Assembly: GCA_026705765.1 (NCBI GenBank)
Contig: JAPPAB010000045.1
Location: 1-33,414 of the forward strand
Source: Gemmatimonadota bacterium
GTDB taxonomy: Bacteria > Latescibacterota > UBA2968
Reading direction: 5' to 3'
Length of the DNA: 33,414 nt
In this document: positions 1-9,235 of the stretch, one piece after another
How positions within the stretch are numbered: position 1 is the stretch's first letter
Layout: each line of letters opens with the position of its first letter
Program-made: the position numbers and the translations under genes
Notes under the pieces: generated by a model
What the model saw: only the letters and a program-made list of their open reading frames with translations
Databases searched by the model: none
Told to the model about the DNA's origin: nothing

Positions 1-654
1 ATCCGGCAACTCGCCCGACGCGAGGGTGTTTGTGCAGCGCGTGAAGATATTCAGCGCAAGGTAGATGACTGGCGGTATCAACATCGCCTGGAGCGGGTAG
101 AAGATACAGAGGCCTATCTCGCAAAGCGGGGTATTACGCTTCAGGATGTGGCAGAAGATGCCGAGGTGAGACGGCTGGAGTATTTGCTGTCTGAGAAGAT
201 CGCCGAGGGACAGATTGAACCGTTTTTCGCGCAACACACACTTGAATTTGATGAGGCGGAGATTTGCTGGATTTTTCACGCGGATCAGGGTGTGATTGAC
301 GAGGTTGATTTGCAGATCCGAGAAGATGGTGCAGATTTTTACGCGATGGCGCGTCGGTTTTCTCAAGATGTACGCACGCGATCAGGTAGTGGCTTTTTAG
401 GTCGTGTTCGGCGCAAGCAGTTGCCAAAGGGGATTGCTGCGCGCGTTTTTGCTGCTTCACCAGGTGAAATTTTGGGACCGGAAAAAGTATCGAGAGGTTT
501 TGCATTATACCTGGTGCAGGAATGTTATCCAGCAACACTAAATGAGCAGATAAAAAAGGAGATCCGCAAACACCTGTTTAATCAGTGGTTGCAACGAGAG
601 ATGCAGCGGGCAGATATACGGTATCCGATTTGGCAGGCGGAAGTCTCTAAATAG
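1..654 (+). CDS. PpiC/SurA-type peptidyl-prolyl isomerase, 3' part
   Basis: The reading frame is open from the first base, so the gene starts outside the window and only its last 217 codons are present. The visible part resembles the parvulin rotamase fold: a charged helical N-terminal stretch, then a core with the pattern FYAMARRFSQD...SGFLGRV...LPKGIAARVFAASPGEILGP...GFALYLVQE, which is the usual SurA/PrsA/PpiC domain order. Such proteins are normally periplasmic or membrane-anchored foldases that catalyse cis-trans isomerisation at proline. The C-terminal tail (LFNQWLQREMQRADIRYPI) also matches the final helix of that family. An ATG at 148 is internal and unlikely to be the true start. It converges on yejF across 128 bp; I see no strong terminator there. 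The missing N-terminus prevents deciding on export signal or partner. Confidence 0.8.
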   Translation: MRQLARREGVCAAREDIQRKVDDWRYQHRLERVEDTEAYLAKRGITLQDVAEDAEVRRLEYLLSEKIAEGQIEPFFAQHTLEFDEAEICWIFHADQGVIDEVDLQIREDGADFYAMARRFSQDVRTRSGSGFLGRVRRKQLPKGIAARVFAASPGEILGPEKVSRGFALYLVQECYPATLNEQIKKEIRKHLFNQWLQREMQRADIRYPIWQAEVSK

Positions 655-782
655 AATGTCGATTGTCCAGATACCTTGCTGGTATTGTATCCGCTTTGCA
701 AGTTCTCAAATGTCCAATCGCGTGGCCTTTGCATCCAAGAACCCGCAATCGCCTGTCCGGATTTGGTTTTTTGCTAGGCAGG

Positions 783-2396
783 TCAGTGGTTGCTTTCAAC
801 AACATCGATATCAAATGCCGCTGTAATCAATTCCCGCGTATAATCTGTTTGTGGATTTGCAAATACGGTTTCTGTTGCGCCGTGTTCTACAACGATGCCG
901 TCCTTCATCACGACGAGTTCATTGGCGAGTGCGCGCACGACCCGCAGGTCATGGCTGATAAATAAATAAGCCAGATCGTGGCCTTTTTGCAAGCGCCGGA
1001 GCAAGTCGATAATTTGGGACTGTACGGTCATGTCCAGCGCACTTGTGGGTTCGTCCAGGACCACAAATCGGGGGCGCAATACCATGGCGCGTGCAATGGC
1101 AATGCGCTGCCGTTGGCCGCCTGAAAACTCGTGTGGAAACCGGTCCATCATTTCGGGTTCAAGTCCTACTTCATCCATTATTTCTGCTACGAGGTCTCGG
1201 CGTTTGTGATCGCTGTCTCCCATGTTGTGAACCCGCAATCCTTCGGCGATAATGTGAAAGACCGATAGGCGCGGGCTTAAGGAGCCGAAGGGGTCTTGAA
1301 AAACAATTTGCATCTCTCGCCTTAAGGGGCGCAGTACTTTGCTCGGCAGGCTCTGAATGCCCTGTCCGTTAAACTCAATCGGTCCCTGGCTGCTCAGCAA
1401 CCGCAAGAGGGCCAATCCCAATGTTGTTTTGCCCGATCCGGATTCGCCGACAACGCCGACGGTATGCCCGGCGCGAATGGTTACTGAAATGCCATCTACG
1501 GCTTTTATATGCCCGATGGTTCGCCGCAACAATCCCCGCTGAATGGGGAACCACACTTTCAGATTATCCGCCTCGACCACAATGGGTGCCGATCCATTCA
1601 GCGCGGATGCTGTTCCCTTTGGCTGTGCATTTAGAAGTTTTTGTGTATAGATGTGTTGCGGCTGCTCGAAGATGCGTGCGGTGTCTCCTTCTTCTACAAT
1701 TTTTCCCTGTGTCATTACATAGACGCGATCCGCTACATGGCGCACGATTGTCAGGTCGTGAGTGATGAGCAAAATCGCCATGCCAAATTCGTCTTGTAGT
1801 GATTTGAGCAATTTCAAAATTTGCGCTTGAATCGTCACATCCAGCGCAGTTGTAGGCTCATCGGCAATGAGCAAATCCGGCTCATTGGCCAGGGCCATGG
1901 CGATCATTACGCGTTGCCGCTGGCCGCCCGATAGCTGGTGGGGATAGGATTTGAGGCGCGTTTCGGGATCGGGTAAGTGTACTTTTTGCAATAAGTTGAG
2001 CGTGTGTTCTCGCGCTTGCTCTCGCGTCATTTTGCGGTGCAACATCAGGGTTTCGCCGATTTGTTTCTCAATTGTATGCAGCGGATTTAAGGAGGTCATC
2101 GGCTCTTGAAATATCATCGCAATGCGGTCGCCGCGCAGTTGTTGTAGTCGCTCTTGCGGCGCGCCCAGCATTTCCTCTCCGTCAAATTGTACGCTGCCGT
2201 GTGGATGCGAGGCGCGCGGATAGGGGAGCAATTGCATTACGGAAAGTGCCGAGACGGATTTGCCCGATCCCGATTCGCCTACCAGTGCGACGGTTTCACC
2301 TTTTTCAATGTGAAACGATACGCCGCGCACAGCTTCGACGACCTGGTCTTCGAGCTGGAAATGCACGCCCAAATTTTGAACGTTTAACAAGCTCAC
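783..2396 (-). CDS. yejF: YejF-type ABC transporter with two fused ATPase domains
   Basis: 537-residue cytoplasmic ATPase of a peptide importer. Two complete nucleotide-binding domains are fused. The first has Walker A GESGSGKS at residues 40-47, signature LSGGQRQR at 155-162 and Walker B LLIADEP at 175-181. The second has Walker A GESGSGKT at 317-324, followed by a second SGGQRQR and [11 protein letters not shown]. Fused DppD/DppF-like halves are the hallmark of YejF, and length fits the family. The start codon is GTG, overlapping the yejE stop by 4 bp (GTGA), which implies translational coupling. It is the last gene of a yejABEF operon in the same order as in E. coli. Known family role: energising uptake of oligopeptides, including microcin C. 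Actual substrate here is unknown. Confidence 0.93.
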   Translation of the reverse strand: MSLLNVQNLGVHFQLEDQVVEAVRGVSFHIEKGETVALVGESGSGKSVSALSVMQLLPYPRASHPHGSVQFDGEEMLGAPQERLQQLRGDRIAMIFQEPMTSLNPLHTIEKQIGETLMLHRKMTREQAREHTLNLLQKVHLPDPETRLKSYPHQLSGGQRQRVMIAMALANEPDLLIADEPTTALDVTIQAQILKLLKSLQDEFGMAILLITHDLTIVRHVADRVYVMTQGKIVEEGDTARIFEQPQHIYTQKLLNAQPKGTASALNGSAPIVVEADNLKVWFPIQRGLLRRTIGHIKAVDGISVTIRAGHTVGVVGESGSGKTTLGLALLRLLSSQGPIEFNGQGIQSLPSKVLRPLRREMQIVFQDPFGSLSPRLSVFHIIAEGLRVHNMGDSDHKRRDLVAEIMDEVGLEPEMMDRFPHEFSGGQRQRIAIARAMVLRPRFVVLDEPTSALDMTVQSQIIDLLRRLQKGHDLAYLFISHDLRVVRALANELVVMKDGIVVEHGATETVFANPQTDYTRELITAAFDIDVVESNH

Positions 2397-3481
2397 GCGC
2401 TCTTGCCCTCCGTTTGCGACAGGGTCTTGCGCACATCAAACGCATCGCGCACGGCCTCGCCGATAAATACGAGTAGCGATAGCATAATTGCCAAAATAAA
2501 AAATCCGGATAGACCCAGCCAGGGAGCCTGCAGATTGCGCTTGCCCTGATTGAGCAATTCTCCCAGAGAGGGGGAAGGTGGTGGAAGGCCAAAGCCGAGA
2601 AAGTCCAGCGAGGTCAATACTGTGACAGATCCCACCAGTACAAAGGGCAAGAAGGTCAGTGTTGCCACCATGGCATTGGGCAAAACGTGCCGCCACATAA
2701 TTGTCAAGTCATTGACACCCAGAGCGCGTGCAGCGCGTACAAAATCAAAATTGCGCGCCCGCAAGAATTCGGCTCGCACCACGCCGACGAGGCGCATCCA
2801 GGAGAACAGCAGCATAATAATTAAGAGTGTCCAGAAAGTCGGTTCAATAATACTGGCAATAATAATGAGGATAAACAGGGTGGGCAACCCGCCCCAAATT
2901 TCGATAAATCTTTGAAAAATGAGATCGACCCATCCTCCCAGATAGCCCTGTACAGCGCCGGCTGCAATGCCGACTATAGAACTAAATGCTGTGAGGGCGA
3001 GGGCAAATAAGACCGATAACCGAAATCCGTAAATCAACCGCGCGGTTACATCGCGTGCCTGATCATCGGTGCCCAGATAGTTTTGTACAGAAGGCGGTGC
3101 GGGGGCTGGATGTTTGAGGTCGTAGTTGATTGTGTCGTATCGAAATGGCACCAGGGGCCAGATGATCCATCCGTCTTTTTTTATTAATTCTTTTACAAAT
3201 GGATCGCGGTACTCGGCTTCGGTTTCAAAGTCGCCGCCAAAAAGCGTTTCGGGGTAGGCTTTTAATACTGGAATATAAAATATCCCCTTGTGCCGGATCA
3301 AAAGGGGTTTGTCATTGGCGATAAATTCCGCGGGCAAGCTCAATCCGAACAGGACGAGAAATATCCACAGGCTGTAATAGCCGCGTCGATTTGCCTTAAA
3401 ATTGTCCAGGCGTCGGCGCGTGAGGCTCGAGATCTGAAAACCCAAGAATCGATCTTCGCGCACAAGGTCCTGTTTATTCAT
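2393..3481 (-). CDS. yejE: YejE-type peptide ABC transporter permease
   Basis: 362-residue inner-membrane permease of the OppC/DppC type. An N-terminal cytoplasmic segment precedes the first membrane helix (about residues 37-55). A long extracytoplasmic insert holding the GGDFETEAEYRDPFVKELI...WPLVPF region follows, which is typical of YejE. The C-terminal half carries the BPD_transp_1 helices and the EAA-type coupling loop (ARNFDFVRAARALGV...RHVLPNA, roughly residues 238-266) that docks on YejF. It overlaps yejF by 4 bp and lies 58 bp downstream of yejB, with a palindromic repeat in that gap. The Shine-Dalgarno before the ATG is weak (GAGAA). Confidence 0.92.
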   Translation of the reverse strand: MNKQDLVREDRFLGFQISSLTRRRLDNFKANRRGYYSLWIFLVLFGLSLPAEFIANDKPLLIRHKGIFYIPVLKAYPETLFGGDFETEAEYRDPFVKELIKKDGWIIWPLVPFRYDTINYDLKHPAPAPPSVQNYLGTDDQARDVTARLIYGFRLSVLFALALTAFSSIVGIAAGAVQGYLGGWVDLIFQRFIEIWGGLPTLFILIIIASIIEPTFWTLLIIMLLFSWMRLVGVVRAEFLRARNFDFVRAARALGVNDLTIMWRHVLPNAMVATLTFLPFVLVGSVTVLTSLDFLGFGLPPPSPSLGELLNQGKRNLQAPWLGLSGFFILAIMLSLLVFIGEAVRDAFDVRKTLSQTEGKSA

Positions 3482-3515
3482 AGTTTATTCTCGGTATCGT
3501 AGAAAGATGTTACGG

Positions 3516-3543
3516 TGGACAGGCACGGGGGCACTGTCCCTAC
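3516..3543. repeat. Small palindromic intergenic repeat between yejB and yejE
   Basis: Imperfect inverted repeat with arms GGACAG (3517-3522) and CTGTCC (3534-3539) around a CACGGGGGCA-type loop, ending in CCCTAC at 3538-3543. Read on the minus strand, the TAG at 3542-3540 of this element is the stop codon of yejB. A second element of the same architecture occurs at 11107-11140. Possibly a REP/MITE-like dispersed element; it could form a hairpin in the yejB-yejE mRNA. Confidence 0.55.
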
Positions 3544-4646
3544 ACTTCTCTGCTTTCAAAATCAATCCTCGGATCTACGAGTGTATAGGTCAGGTCACTT
3601 ACCAATTGCATCACCAATCCCAGCAAGGTAAAAAAGTAAAGCGTGGCAAACATGATCGGGTAATCGCGGTTGACCGTTGCTTCGTAGCCCAGGAGACCCA
3701 GGCCATCGAGCGAAAAGATTATCTCGGTCAGTAGTGAACCCGTGAACAAAATATTGACAAATGCACTCGGGAATCCCGCGATGACGATGAGCATCGCGTT
3801 GCGGAAAACGTGCCCGTACAATACGCGACGCTCTTCCAATCCCTTTGCCCGCGCCGTCATGACGTATTGTTTGTTGATTTCGTCCAGAAAGGAATTTTTT
3901 GTCAAGAGGGTCAATCCGGCAAATCCACCAATTACCATGGAGGCGATGGGCAGGGCGAGGTGCCAGAAATAATCGGTGATTTTGTGTAATAGGCCAAATT
4001 GGTCCCATTCGGGGGAGGTCAATCCCCGCAGTGGGAAAAGGTCGAAATAACTGCCACCGGCAAATAATACGATTAAGAAGATCGCAAACATAAATCCCGG
4101 TACGGCATTGCCTATGACGATCACGCCCGAGGTCCATATGTCGAATTTGGATCCGTCGCGTACGGCTTTGGTCACGCCCAGTGGAATTGAGATGAGATAA
4201 ACGAGCAATGTCGTCCATAAGCCGAGGGAGATCGACACGGGCATTTTGTCCAGGACGATATCGACTACGGTTTGGTCGCGATAAAAGCTTTCGCCAAAGT
4301 CGAATTGCAAATAGCGCACTATCATTTGGTAGAAGCGTTCATGAGCCGGTTTGTCAAAGCCATACATCCGCTCCAATTCCGCGATCAGTTCGGGGTCAAG
4401 CCCTTGCGCGCCGCGGTATTTGCTCGTTGATCCCCCACTGCGCTGTCGCTGGATTTGAGATGAGGATAGTTCGCCGCCATCGCCGCCTACGCGGGCAGAC
4501 GCATCTACATCGTGGCCCTGTATCTGTGCGATGGCTTGCTCAACAGGCCCGCCAGGCGCGGCTTGAATGATCAGAAAATTGATCACCATGACGCCGAGTA
4601 GCGTTGGGAAAAATAGCAAAAAGCGTCTTAAAATATAGGATCCCAT
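3540..4646 (-). CDS. yejB: YejB-type peptide ABC transporter permease
   Basis: 368-residue inner-membrane permease. I place the start at the ATG of [19 protein letters not shown], because this is the canonical YejB/OppB N-terminal helix and it begins 5 bp after the yejA stop. A longer open frame runs back into yejA but encodes nothing YejB-like. The first helix and [15 protein letters not shown] motif are followed by a YejB-type periplasmic insert ([24 protein letters not shown]). The C-terminal transport domain contains the EAA-like loop [28 protein letters not shown]. It pairs with YejE to form the channel. The stop codon is supplied by the repeat at 3516-3543. Confidence 0.92.
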   Translation of the reverse strand: MGSYILRRFLLFFPTLLGVMVINFLIIQAAPGGPVEQAIAQIQGHDVDASARVGGDGGELSSSQIQRQRSGGSTSKYRGAQGLDPELIAELERMYGFDKPAHERFYQMIVRYLQFDFGESFYRDQTVVDIVLDKMPVSISLGLWTTLLVYLISIPLGVTKAVRDGSKFDIWTSGVIVIGNAVPGFMFAIFLIVLFAGGSYFDLFPLRGLTSPEWDQFGLLHKITDYFWHLALPIASMVIGGFAGLTLLTKNSFLDEINKQYVMTARAKGLEERRVLYGHVFRNAMLIVIAGFPSAFVNILFTGSLLTEIIFSLDGLGLLGYEATVNRDYPIMFATLYFFTLLGLVMQLVSDLTYTLVDPRIDFESREV

Positions 4647-4651
4647 AACAC

Positions 4652-6484
4652 CTAATTTTTCTTTAAAGCTTCTTCTTTTGCAGCATCGACCCACCACGTA
4701 TCGGGGAAATATTGCCAGGGTTGAGGCAGGTACCTGGGCGAAATATCGGGTTTGCCGAATTTGTTCCAGTACACCACGCGGTGTGCGCGGATATGCCAGT
4801 GGGGTACCACGTAGTGACCCCACAGGAGGACGCGGTCCAGCGCGCGGGTGGTCGATACGAGGGTTTTTCTGTCGGGCGCGTTGATGAGTTGATCTACCAG
4901 CGCATCTACGACGGGATCTTTAATGCCCGCATAATTTCTCGTACCGGGTTCATCCGCAGCTGCCGATGTCCAGTAATTGCGCTGTTCGTTGCCAGGGCTT
5001 AGTGACTGTCCCCTGAGGCTTACAATAGCATCAAAATCGTATTCTTGAACGCGATTTTGATATTGCGATGTATCCACAATTTTAATTGCGGCTTCCACGC
5101 CGAGTCGCTCCAGGTTTTGAATGTACGGACCTACAATGCGCTCCCACGAAGGCGAGTTGTTGATTAAAAATTCAATTATCATTGTCTCGCCCGATGCATC
5201 GTTGGTGAGTTTCCCATCTTTGACCGACCACCCGGCTGCTTTCAACATCCGCGCGGCGACGCGCAAGTTCTGGCGTATATTGCCCGATCCATCTGTTGTG
5301 GGTGGTTTGTATTCTGCGGTGAATACTTCTTCGGGTATCTGTCCGCGAAATGCTTCTAATATTTCGAGTTCCTGCCCCTGGGGCAGTCCCGATGAGGCGA
5401 GTTCTGTGTTGGAAAAATAACTCGTTGAACGCGCGTATTGTCCGTAAAATAGATTGGTATTGGTCCATTCAAAATCAAATGCATGAGCCAGCGCGTGTCG
5501 CACTTTGGGGTCGGCAAATTTGCTGCGTCGCGTGTTAAACCAGAATCCCTGCATGCCGGTGCCATTTTCGTGTGGGATTAATTCCTTAATCAGTCTGCCC
5601 TCAGCTACAGCCGGAATATCGTACGCGGTTGCCCACGACTTGGAGTTGTTTTGCAATGCAAAATCAAATTCACCGCCTTTTTGTGCTTCGGTTGCTACGG
5701 TACTGTCTTTGTAATAATCGTAGTGAATGACGTCAGGATTATAGCGCCCTTTTTTTACGGGCAGATTTGCGCCCCAATAATTTTCGACGCGCCGATATGT
5801 GATCGAACGCCCGGGGTCATGTGCTTCAATTTTGTAAGGTCCGCTGCCGAGGGGCGGTTCCAGTGTTGTTTCTTCAAAATTTTTGCCTTCCCAATAGTGT
5901 TTGGGCAAGATCGCCATTTGTCCGACAATGAGGGGCAATTCCCGATTGTCCTTTCCGCCAAATGTGAATTTTACCTGCCGCTCGCCAACCTTTTCAATCT
6001 GTTTGATATCCGCATAATAATTTCGATAAAAAGGATGGCCTTTGGTTTGAATTGTTTCAAAAGTAAAGACGACATCTTCTGGCGTAATGGGTTTGCCATC
6101 GTGCCAGCGCGCGCCAGCGCGCAATGTGAAGAGTGTCCATGAGCGATCAGGGGGCACTTCTATCGACTCTGCGAGCAAACCGTATTCAGAGAAAGGCTCG
6201 TCCAGCGAACGCTCTGTCAATGAATCGTAGATCAACCCCAAGCCATAAGCCGACACGCCTTTGAGGATGAATTGATTCAAGCAATCATAGGTGCCGCCAG
6301 CACTCCTTTTCACGGTGCCGCCTTTGGGTGCGTTGGGGTTGGCATAGTCGAAGTGCTTGAAGTCAGGCCCGTATTTTAAGTCGCCATACATCGAAATTGC
6401 ATGGCCCTTGTAATTGGGCTGATCTGACGCTATGGGTAAAGCAACGAATAGACTCAATACCAGCGCGAATAAAATAGTTTTCAT
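4652..6484 (-). CDS. yejA: YejA-type periplasmic peptide-binding protein
   Basis: 610-residue family-5 extracellular solute-binding protein, the substrate receptor of the YejABEF importer. Start chosen at the ATG at 6484, because it gives a clear signal peptide ([20 protein letters not shown]) and has AGGAG about 9 bases upstream; a start 15 codons earlier spoils both. After the signal come the family features [32 protein letters not shown] and the SBP_bac_5 core ([10 protein letters not shown]...[28 protein letters not shown]). The C-terminus [16 protein letters not shown] is characteristic of YejA. First gene of the operon, with its own promoter at 6560-6588 and an inverted repeat in the leader. 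Known relatives bind oligopeptides and microcin C; specificity here is not readable from sequence. Confidence 0.92.
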   Translation of the reverse strand: MKTILFALVLSLFVALPIASDQPNYKGHAISMYGDLKYGPDFKHFDYANPNAPKGGTVKRSAGGTYDCLNQFILKGVSAYGLGLIYDSLTERSLDEPFSEYGLLAESIEVPPDRSWTLFTLRAGARWHDGKPITPEDVVFTFETIQTKGHPFYRNYYADIKQIEKVGERQVKFTFGGKDNRELPLIVGQMAILPKHYWEGKNFEETTLEPPLGSGPYKIEAHDPGRSITYRRVENYWGANLPVKKGRYNPDVIHYDYYKDSTVATEAQKGGEFDFALQNNSKSWATAYDIPAVAEGRLIKELIPHENGTGMQGFWFNTRRSKFADPKVRHALAHAFDFEWTNTNLFYGQYARSTSYFSNTELASSGLPQGQELEILEAFRGQIPEEVFTAEYKPPTTDGSGNIRQNLRVAARMLKAAGWSVKDGKLTNDASGETMIIEFLINNSPSWERIVGPYIQNLERLGVEAAIKIVDTSQYQNRVQEYDFDAIVSLRGQSLSPGNEQRNYWTSAAADEPGTRNYAGIKDPVVDALVDQLINAPDRKTLVSTTRALDRVLLWGHYVVPHWHIRAHRVVYWNKFGKPDISPRYLPQPWQYFPDTWWVDAAKEEALKKN

Positions 6485-6518
6485 AAGCAGGCTCCTGTTG
6501 TTAAAATGTTCAAGAAAG

Positions 6519-6554
6519 AGGGCAGACACACAGATTTGTCTCTACGTCTGCCCT
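6519..6554 (-). promoter_or_regulatory. Perfect inverted repeat at the start of the yejA leader
   Basis: Arms AGGGCAGAC (6519-6527) and GTCTGCCCT (6546-6554) are perfect 9-bp inverted repeats separated by 18 bases. The promoter at 6560-6588 would place the transcription start near 6553, so the yejABEF mRNA would begin with this stem-loop, about 35 nt ahead of the yejA ATG. It could be an operator overlapping the start point, an mRNA-stabilising 5' hairpin, or a weak attenuator, since a pyrimidine-rich CTCTTTCTT follows on the minus strand. The sequence does not decide between these. Confidence 0.5.
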
Positions 6555-6559
6555 TGTGA

Positions 6560-6588
6560 AGTATGTGGTATTTCCATTCTATTGTCAA
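6560..6588 (-). promoter_or_regulatory. Sigma70-type promoter for yejABEF
   Basis: On the minus strand there is a perfect -35 TTGACA (6588-6583), a 17-bp spacer and a -10 CATACT (6565-6560, four of six consensus bases). It lies 76 bp upstream of the yejA start. The 12-mer ATTGTCAAGATA containing this -35 (6581-6592, plus-strand reading) recurs exactly upstream of oadG. Confidence 0.6.
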
Positions 6589-6662
6589 GATACGGTGGTG
6601 AGGAGATATACGGGTTCTGTCCTATGAGATAGACTTGAGCATACGAGATCAGGTTTTATTTT

Positions 6663-7406
6663 ATGAATTTTCTACCCCCCGAATGGCACGATCAACTCGC
6701 TTCGACCAATACGCACCTTCTTCAGCGTCTATATCGAGGTGAGAGGCTTTCCTCTGGCTTTGTCATAGCTGCGCGGGAGCAAACCGCTGGGCGAGGGCGT
6801 TATCAGCGTCAATGGATCGCACAGGCTAATGAGAATCTGACGTTTTCCTTTCTTCTCATTACAAGAGCAGCGTTTTCCCAATTGACTTCTCTTCCCATTG
6901 CCATTGCTCTGGGTGTATCCGATGCGCTGAAAACTTATGGTATAAGTACGCAAACCAAGTGGCCCAACGATGTTTTGATCGACGGCGCCAAAATTTGCGG
7001 TATGCTTCTTGAGCGCAGCGACCTAAAACAGCCCGATGGCACGGCAATTGTCGTTGGTATTGGTCTCAACGTGAATATGGATGCGACGACTGCGGCTCTT
7101 ATTGACCGTCCTGTTACTTCTATGCGTCTTGAAACGGGACGCGAATACTATCTCGAACAGGTGCTCGAACAAGTGCTCTCATCCACTGCTCCGTGGATTG
7201 ATCGCTGGGAAAGCGAGGGTTTTTCAACTCTTCGCACAGCGTGGGAGCATCGCTGTGTTTATCTCGGTGAGGAGATTTCGGTTGGTGAGGGCGATGATGT
7301 AAAAACGGGCGTTCTCGCGGGGTTTGGCGACTGCGGTCAACTTTTGTTACGCGGGCCAGATGGTCAGGTGAGTGAGATTTGGGCAGGCGATGTCGCGGCG
7401 ATTTAA
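6663..7406 (+). CDS. birA: Biotin--[biotin carboxyl carrier protein] ligase
   Basis: 247-residue short (class I) biotin protein ligase that attaches biotin via biotinyl-AMP to a carrier lysine. Visible motifs: STN near residues 14-16, the nucleotide loop GRGRYQRQW at 43-51, KWPNDVLIDGAKICGMLLE at 99-117 with the catalytic lysine at about 110, and the small C-terminal SH3-like domain (LGEEISVGEGDDVKTGVLAGFGDCGQLLLR). It lacks the N-terminal helix-turn-helix of E. coli BirA, so it should be an enzyme only, not a bio-operon repressor. It ends 10 bp from the 3' end of convergent oadA, whose C-terminal biotinyl domain is the obvious client. Ribosome-binding site is weak. Confidence 0.92.
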   Translation: MNFLPPEWHDQLASTNTHLLQRLYRGERLSSGFVIAAREQTAGRGRYQRQWIAQANENLTFSFLLITRAAFSQLTSLPIAIALGVSDALKTYGISTQTKWPNDVLIDGAKICGMLLERSDLKQPDGTAIVVGIGLNVNMDATTAALIDRPVTSMRLETGREYYLEQVLEQVLSSTAPWIDRWESEGFSTLRTAWEHRCVYLGEEISVGEGDDVKTGVLAGFGDCGQLLLRGPDGQVSEIWAGDVAAI

Positions 7407-7416
7407 GGGAGGCGTT

Positions 7417-9207
7417 TTACCCTACCATCGCAAGCGTCTGACCATTGGATACTTGATCGCCGACGTTGACGGGCATTTCGACGACTGTGCCCGCATTTGG
7501 AGAGGTGATCTGGACTTCCATTTTCATGGCTTCCAGAATGAGGATCGCTTCGCCGGCCTGGACTTGATCCCCTGTGTGTTTTAAAATCCGAATGACTTTT
7601 CCGGGCATTTGCGCGCTTACGGATTCGGCATTTGCGGGTGTTGATACCTGTGTAGATACCGTATCTTCTATATCCACTGTATAAGCTGTGCCATTTACGG
7701 TGGCGATGTTGCCGTCGATTTGCACGCGCACGGATTTGCCGTTGACCTGTAGCTTGTATTCTGCTGCGCCGTCGGCAACTGGCACGGGTGCGTCATCCTG
7801 TTTTTCTATTTTCCGTACGCCAATTTCCGCATTGCCTTTCAAGAAATCCATTCCCTTATCGCCGCACGTCGCTACGATAAAGATGTTCTCGTCCGTCGCC
7901 TCAATTCCCTCGGCGTCCAACAGTTTCTTCGCGGCGTCTCTCCCTTTTTCGGGATCGGCATCATTGCGTTCAAGAGGCGGCTGGTCTGTGGGTTCAAGTC
8001 CCAACTGATTTGCCGCAATTTTCACAACTTCGGGGTCGGGGGGTACAGGGGTTTTGCCAAAATAGCCGAGTACCATCTGTCCATAGGGTTCGGCGATTCT
8101 TTCCCAGGGGCCAAACATCACGTTGTTAAATGCCTGTTGAAAATAGAATTGCGATACGGGTGTGACAGATGTGCCAAAACCGCCTCGTGCGACTACGTCG
8201 CCCATGGCTTTGATCATGTCGGGATATTTGTCCATAATGCCATTGTCTCGCAACATCTGCGTATTGGCCGTGAGCGCGCCGCCCGGCATTGGACTCCAGG
8301 GGATCATGGGTTCGACTGCCGTAGCTTCTGGTGGCAAAAAGTAATCCGCCATGCATTCTTTAAATACTTCCTCGGCGTCGCGGACTTTCTCTATGTCGAT
8401 GTCCAGGTCGTAATCTGTGCCGCGAAGTGCGTGCCACATGACCAGGATATCGGGCTGGCAGGTGCCTCCAGAACACGGTGCCAGGGACAGGTCTATGGCA
8501 TCGGCTCCCGCTTCCAACGCTGCCAGATTGGCCTGTACGCTGATCCCGGCTGTTTCATGGGTGTGAAAGTGGATAAATGTGCCGTCGGGTAGCAGTTGGC
8601 GCGCCCGTTTAATGGTCTCATATACTTTTGATGGCACGGCTGTACCTGAAGCATCTTTGAAACACACGGAGTGATATGGAATATCGGCTTCTAAAATTTC
8701 GCGGAGTGTTTGTTCATAAAAATCCGCGTCGTGTGCGCCGGTGCATCCGGGTGGCAATTCCATCAATGTCACGCATACCTGGTGGTGCAATCCCGCTTCT
8801 GCGATGCATTGCCCGCTGTAGATCAAATTGTTGACGTCGTTGAGGGCATCAAAATTTCGGATGGTCGTAATGCCGTGTTTTTTAAACAGTTCGGCGTGCA
8901 GCTTGATGATGTCGCTCGACTGCGATTCCAATCCCACTACATTCACCCCACGCGCCAGGGTCTGCAAATTGGCCTTTGACCCTGCGGCTTCTCGGAAGGC
9001 ATCGGTCATTGCAAATGCATCTTCGTTGCAATAAAAGTACAGGGATTGAAATCGCGCTCCGCCTCCGGCTTCGTAATAATCAATCCCCGCGTCGCGTGCG
9101 GCTTCTACCGCAGGTAAAAAGTCGGGTGTGAATACGCGTGCCCCATAGACCGACTGGAAGCCGTCGCGAAATGCTGTATTCATAAATATTACTTTTTTCT
9201 TTGCCAT
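7417..9207 (-). CDS. oadA: OadA-type biotin-dependent carboxyltransferase/decarboxylase subunit
   Basis: 596-residue soluble alpha subunit. The N-terminal TIM-barrel carboxyltransferase domain has metal-site motifs FRDGFQS (residues 12-18) and HFHTHETAG, plus the VCFKDASG lysine motif that receives CO2 between substrate and biotin. A PYC/OADA conserved domain follows. After an alanine/proline-rich linker, the C-terminal biotinyl domain carries LEAMKMEV, with the biotin lysine at about 562. There is no biotin carboxylase domain. Together with OadB and OadG this fits a Na+-pumping oxaloacetate (or related 2-oxoacid/acyl-CoA) decarboxylase that removes CO2 from its substrate and hands it to OadB. 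The RDGFQS variant of the usual RDAHQS motif means substrate identity should not be assumed. It could alternatively serve as the B subunit of a split pyruvate carboxylase. RBS AAGGA precedes the ATG. Confidence 0.88.
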   Translation of the reverse strand: MAKKKVIFMNTAFRDGFQSVYGARVFTPDFLPAVEAARDAGIDYYEAGGGARFQSLYFYCNEDAFAMTDAFREAAGSKANLQTLARGVNVVGLESQSSDIIKLHAELFKKHGITTIRNFDALNDVNNLIYSGQCIAEAGLHHQVCVTLMELPPGCTGAHDADFYEQTLREILEADIPYHSVCFKDASGTAVPSKVYETIKRARQLLPDGTFIHFHTHETAGISVQANLAALEAGADAIDLSLAPCSGGTCQPDILVMWHALRGTDYDLDIDIEKVRDAEEVFKECMADYFLPPEATAVEPMIPWSPMPGGALTANTQMLRDNGIMDKYPDMIKAMGDVVARGGFGTSVTPVSQFYFQQAFNNVMFGPWERIAEPYGQMVLGYFGKTPVPPDPEVVKIAANQLGLEPTDQPPLERNDADPEKGRDAAKKLLDAEGIEATDENIFIVATCGDKGMDFLKGNAEIGVRKIEKQDDAPVPVADGAAEYKLQVNGKSVRVQIDGNIATVNGTAYTVDIEDTVSTQVSTPANAESVSAQMPGKVIRILKHTGDQVQAGEAILILEAMKMEVQITSPNAGTVVEMPVNVGDQVSNGQTLAMVG

Positions 9208-9235
9208 AATTAAAATCCTTCACCAAATGCAGAAC

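Noticed and set aside
655-782. Bidirectional terminator between the isomerase gene and yejF
   Set aside because: Only a 5-bp stem (ATACC...GGTAT) without a T-run was found; not convincing.
4647-4823. N-terminal extension of yejB
   Set aside because: It would overlap the end of yejA by more than 170 bp and does not look like a YejB N-terminus; the internal ATG at 4646 fits the family.
783-6484. Microcin C biosynthesis or immunity cluster
   Set aside because: Only the yejABEF importer is present; no adenylyltransferase, leader heptapeptide or acetyltransferase gene is seen, so the role is general peptide uptake.
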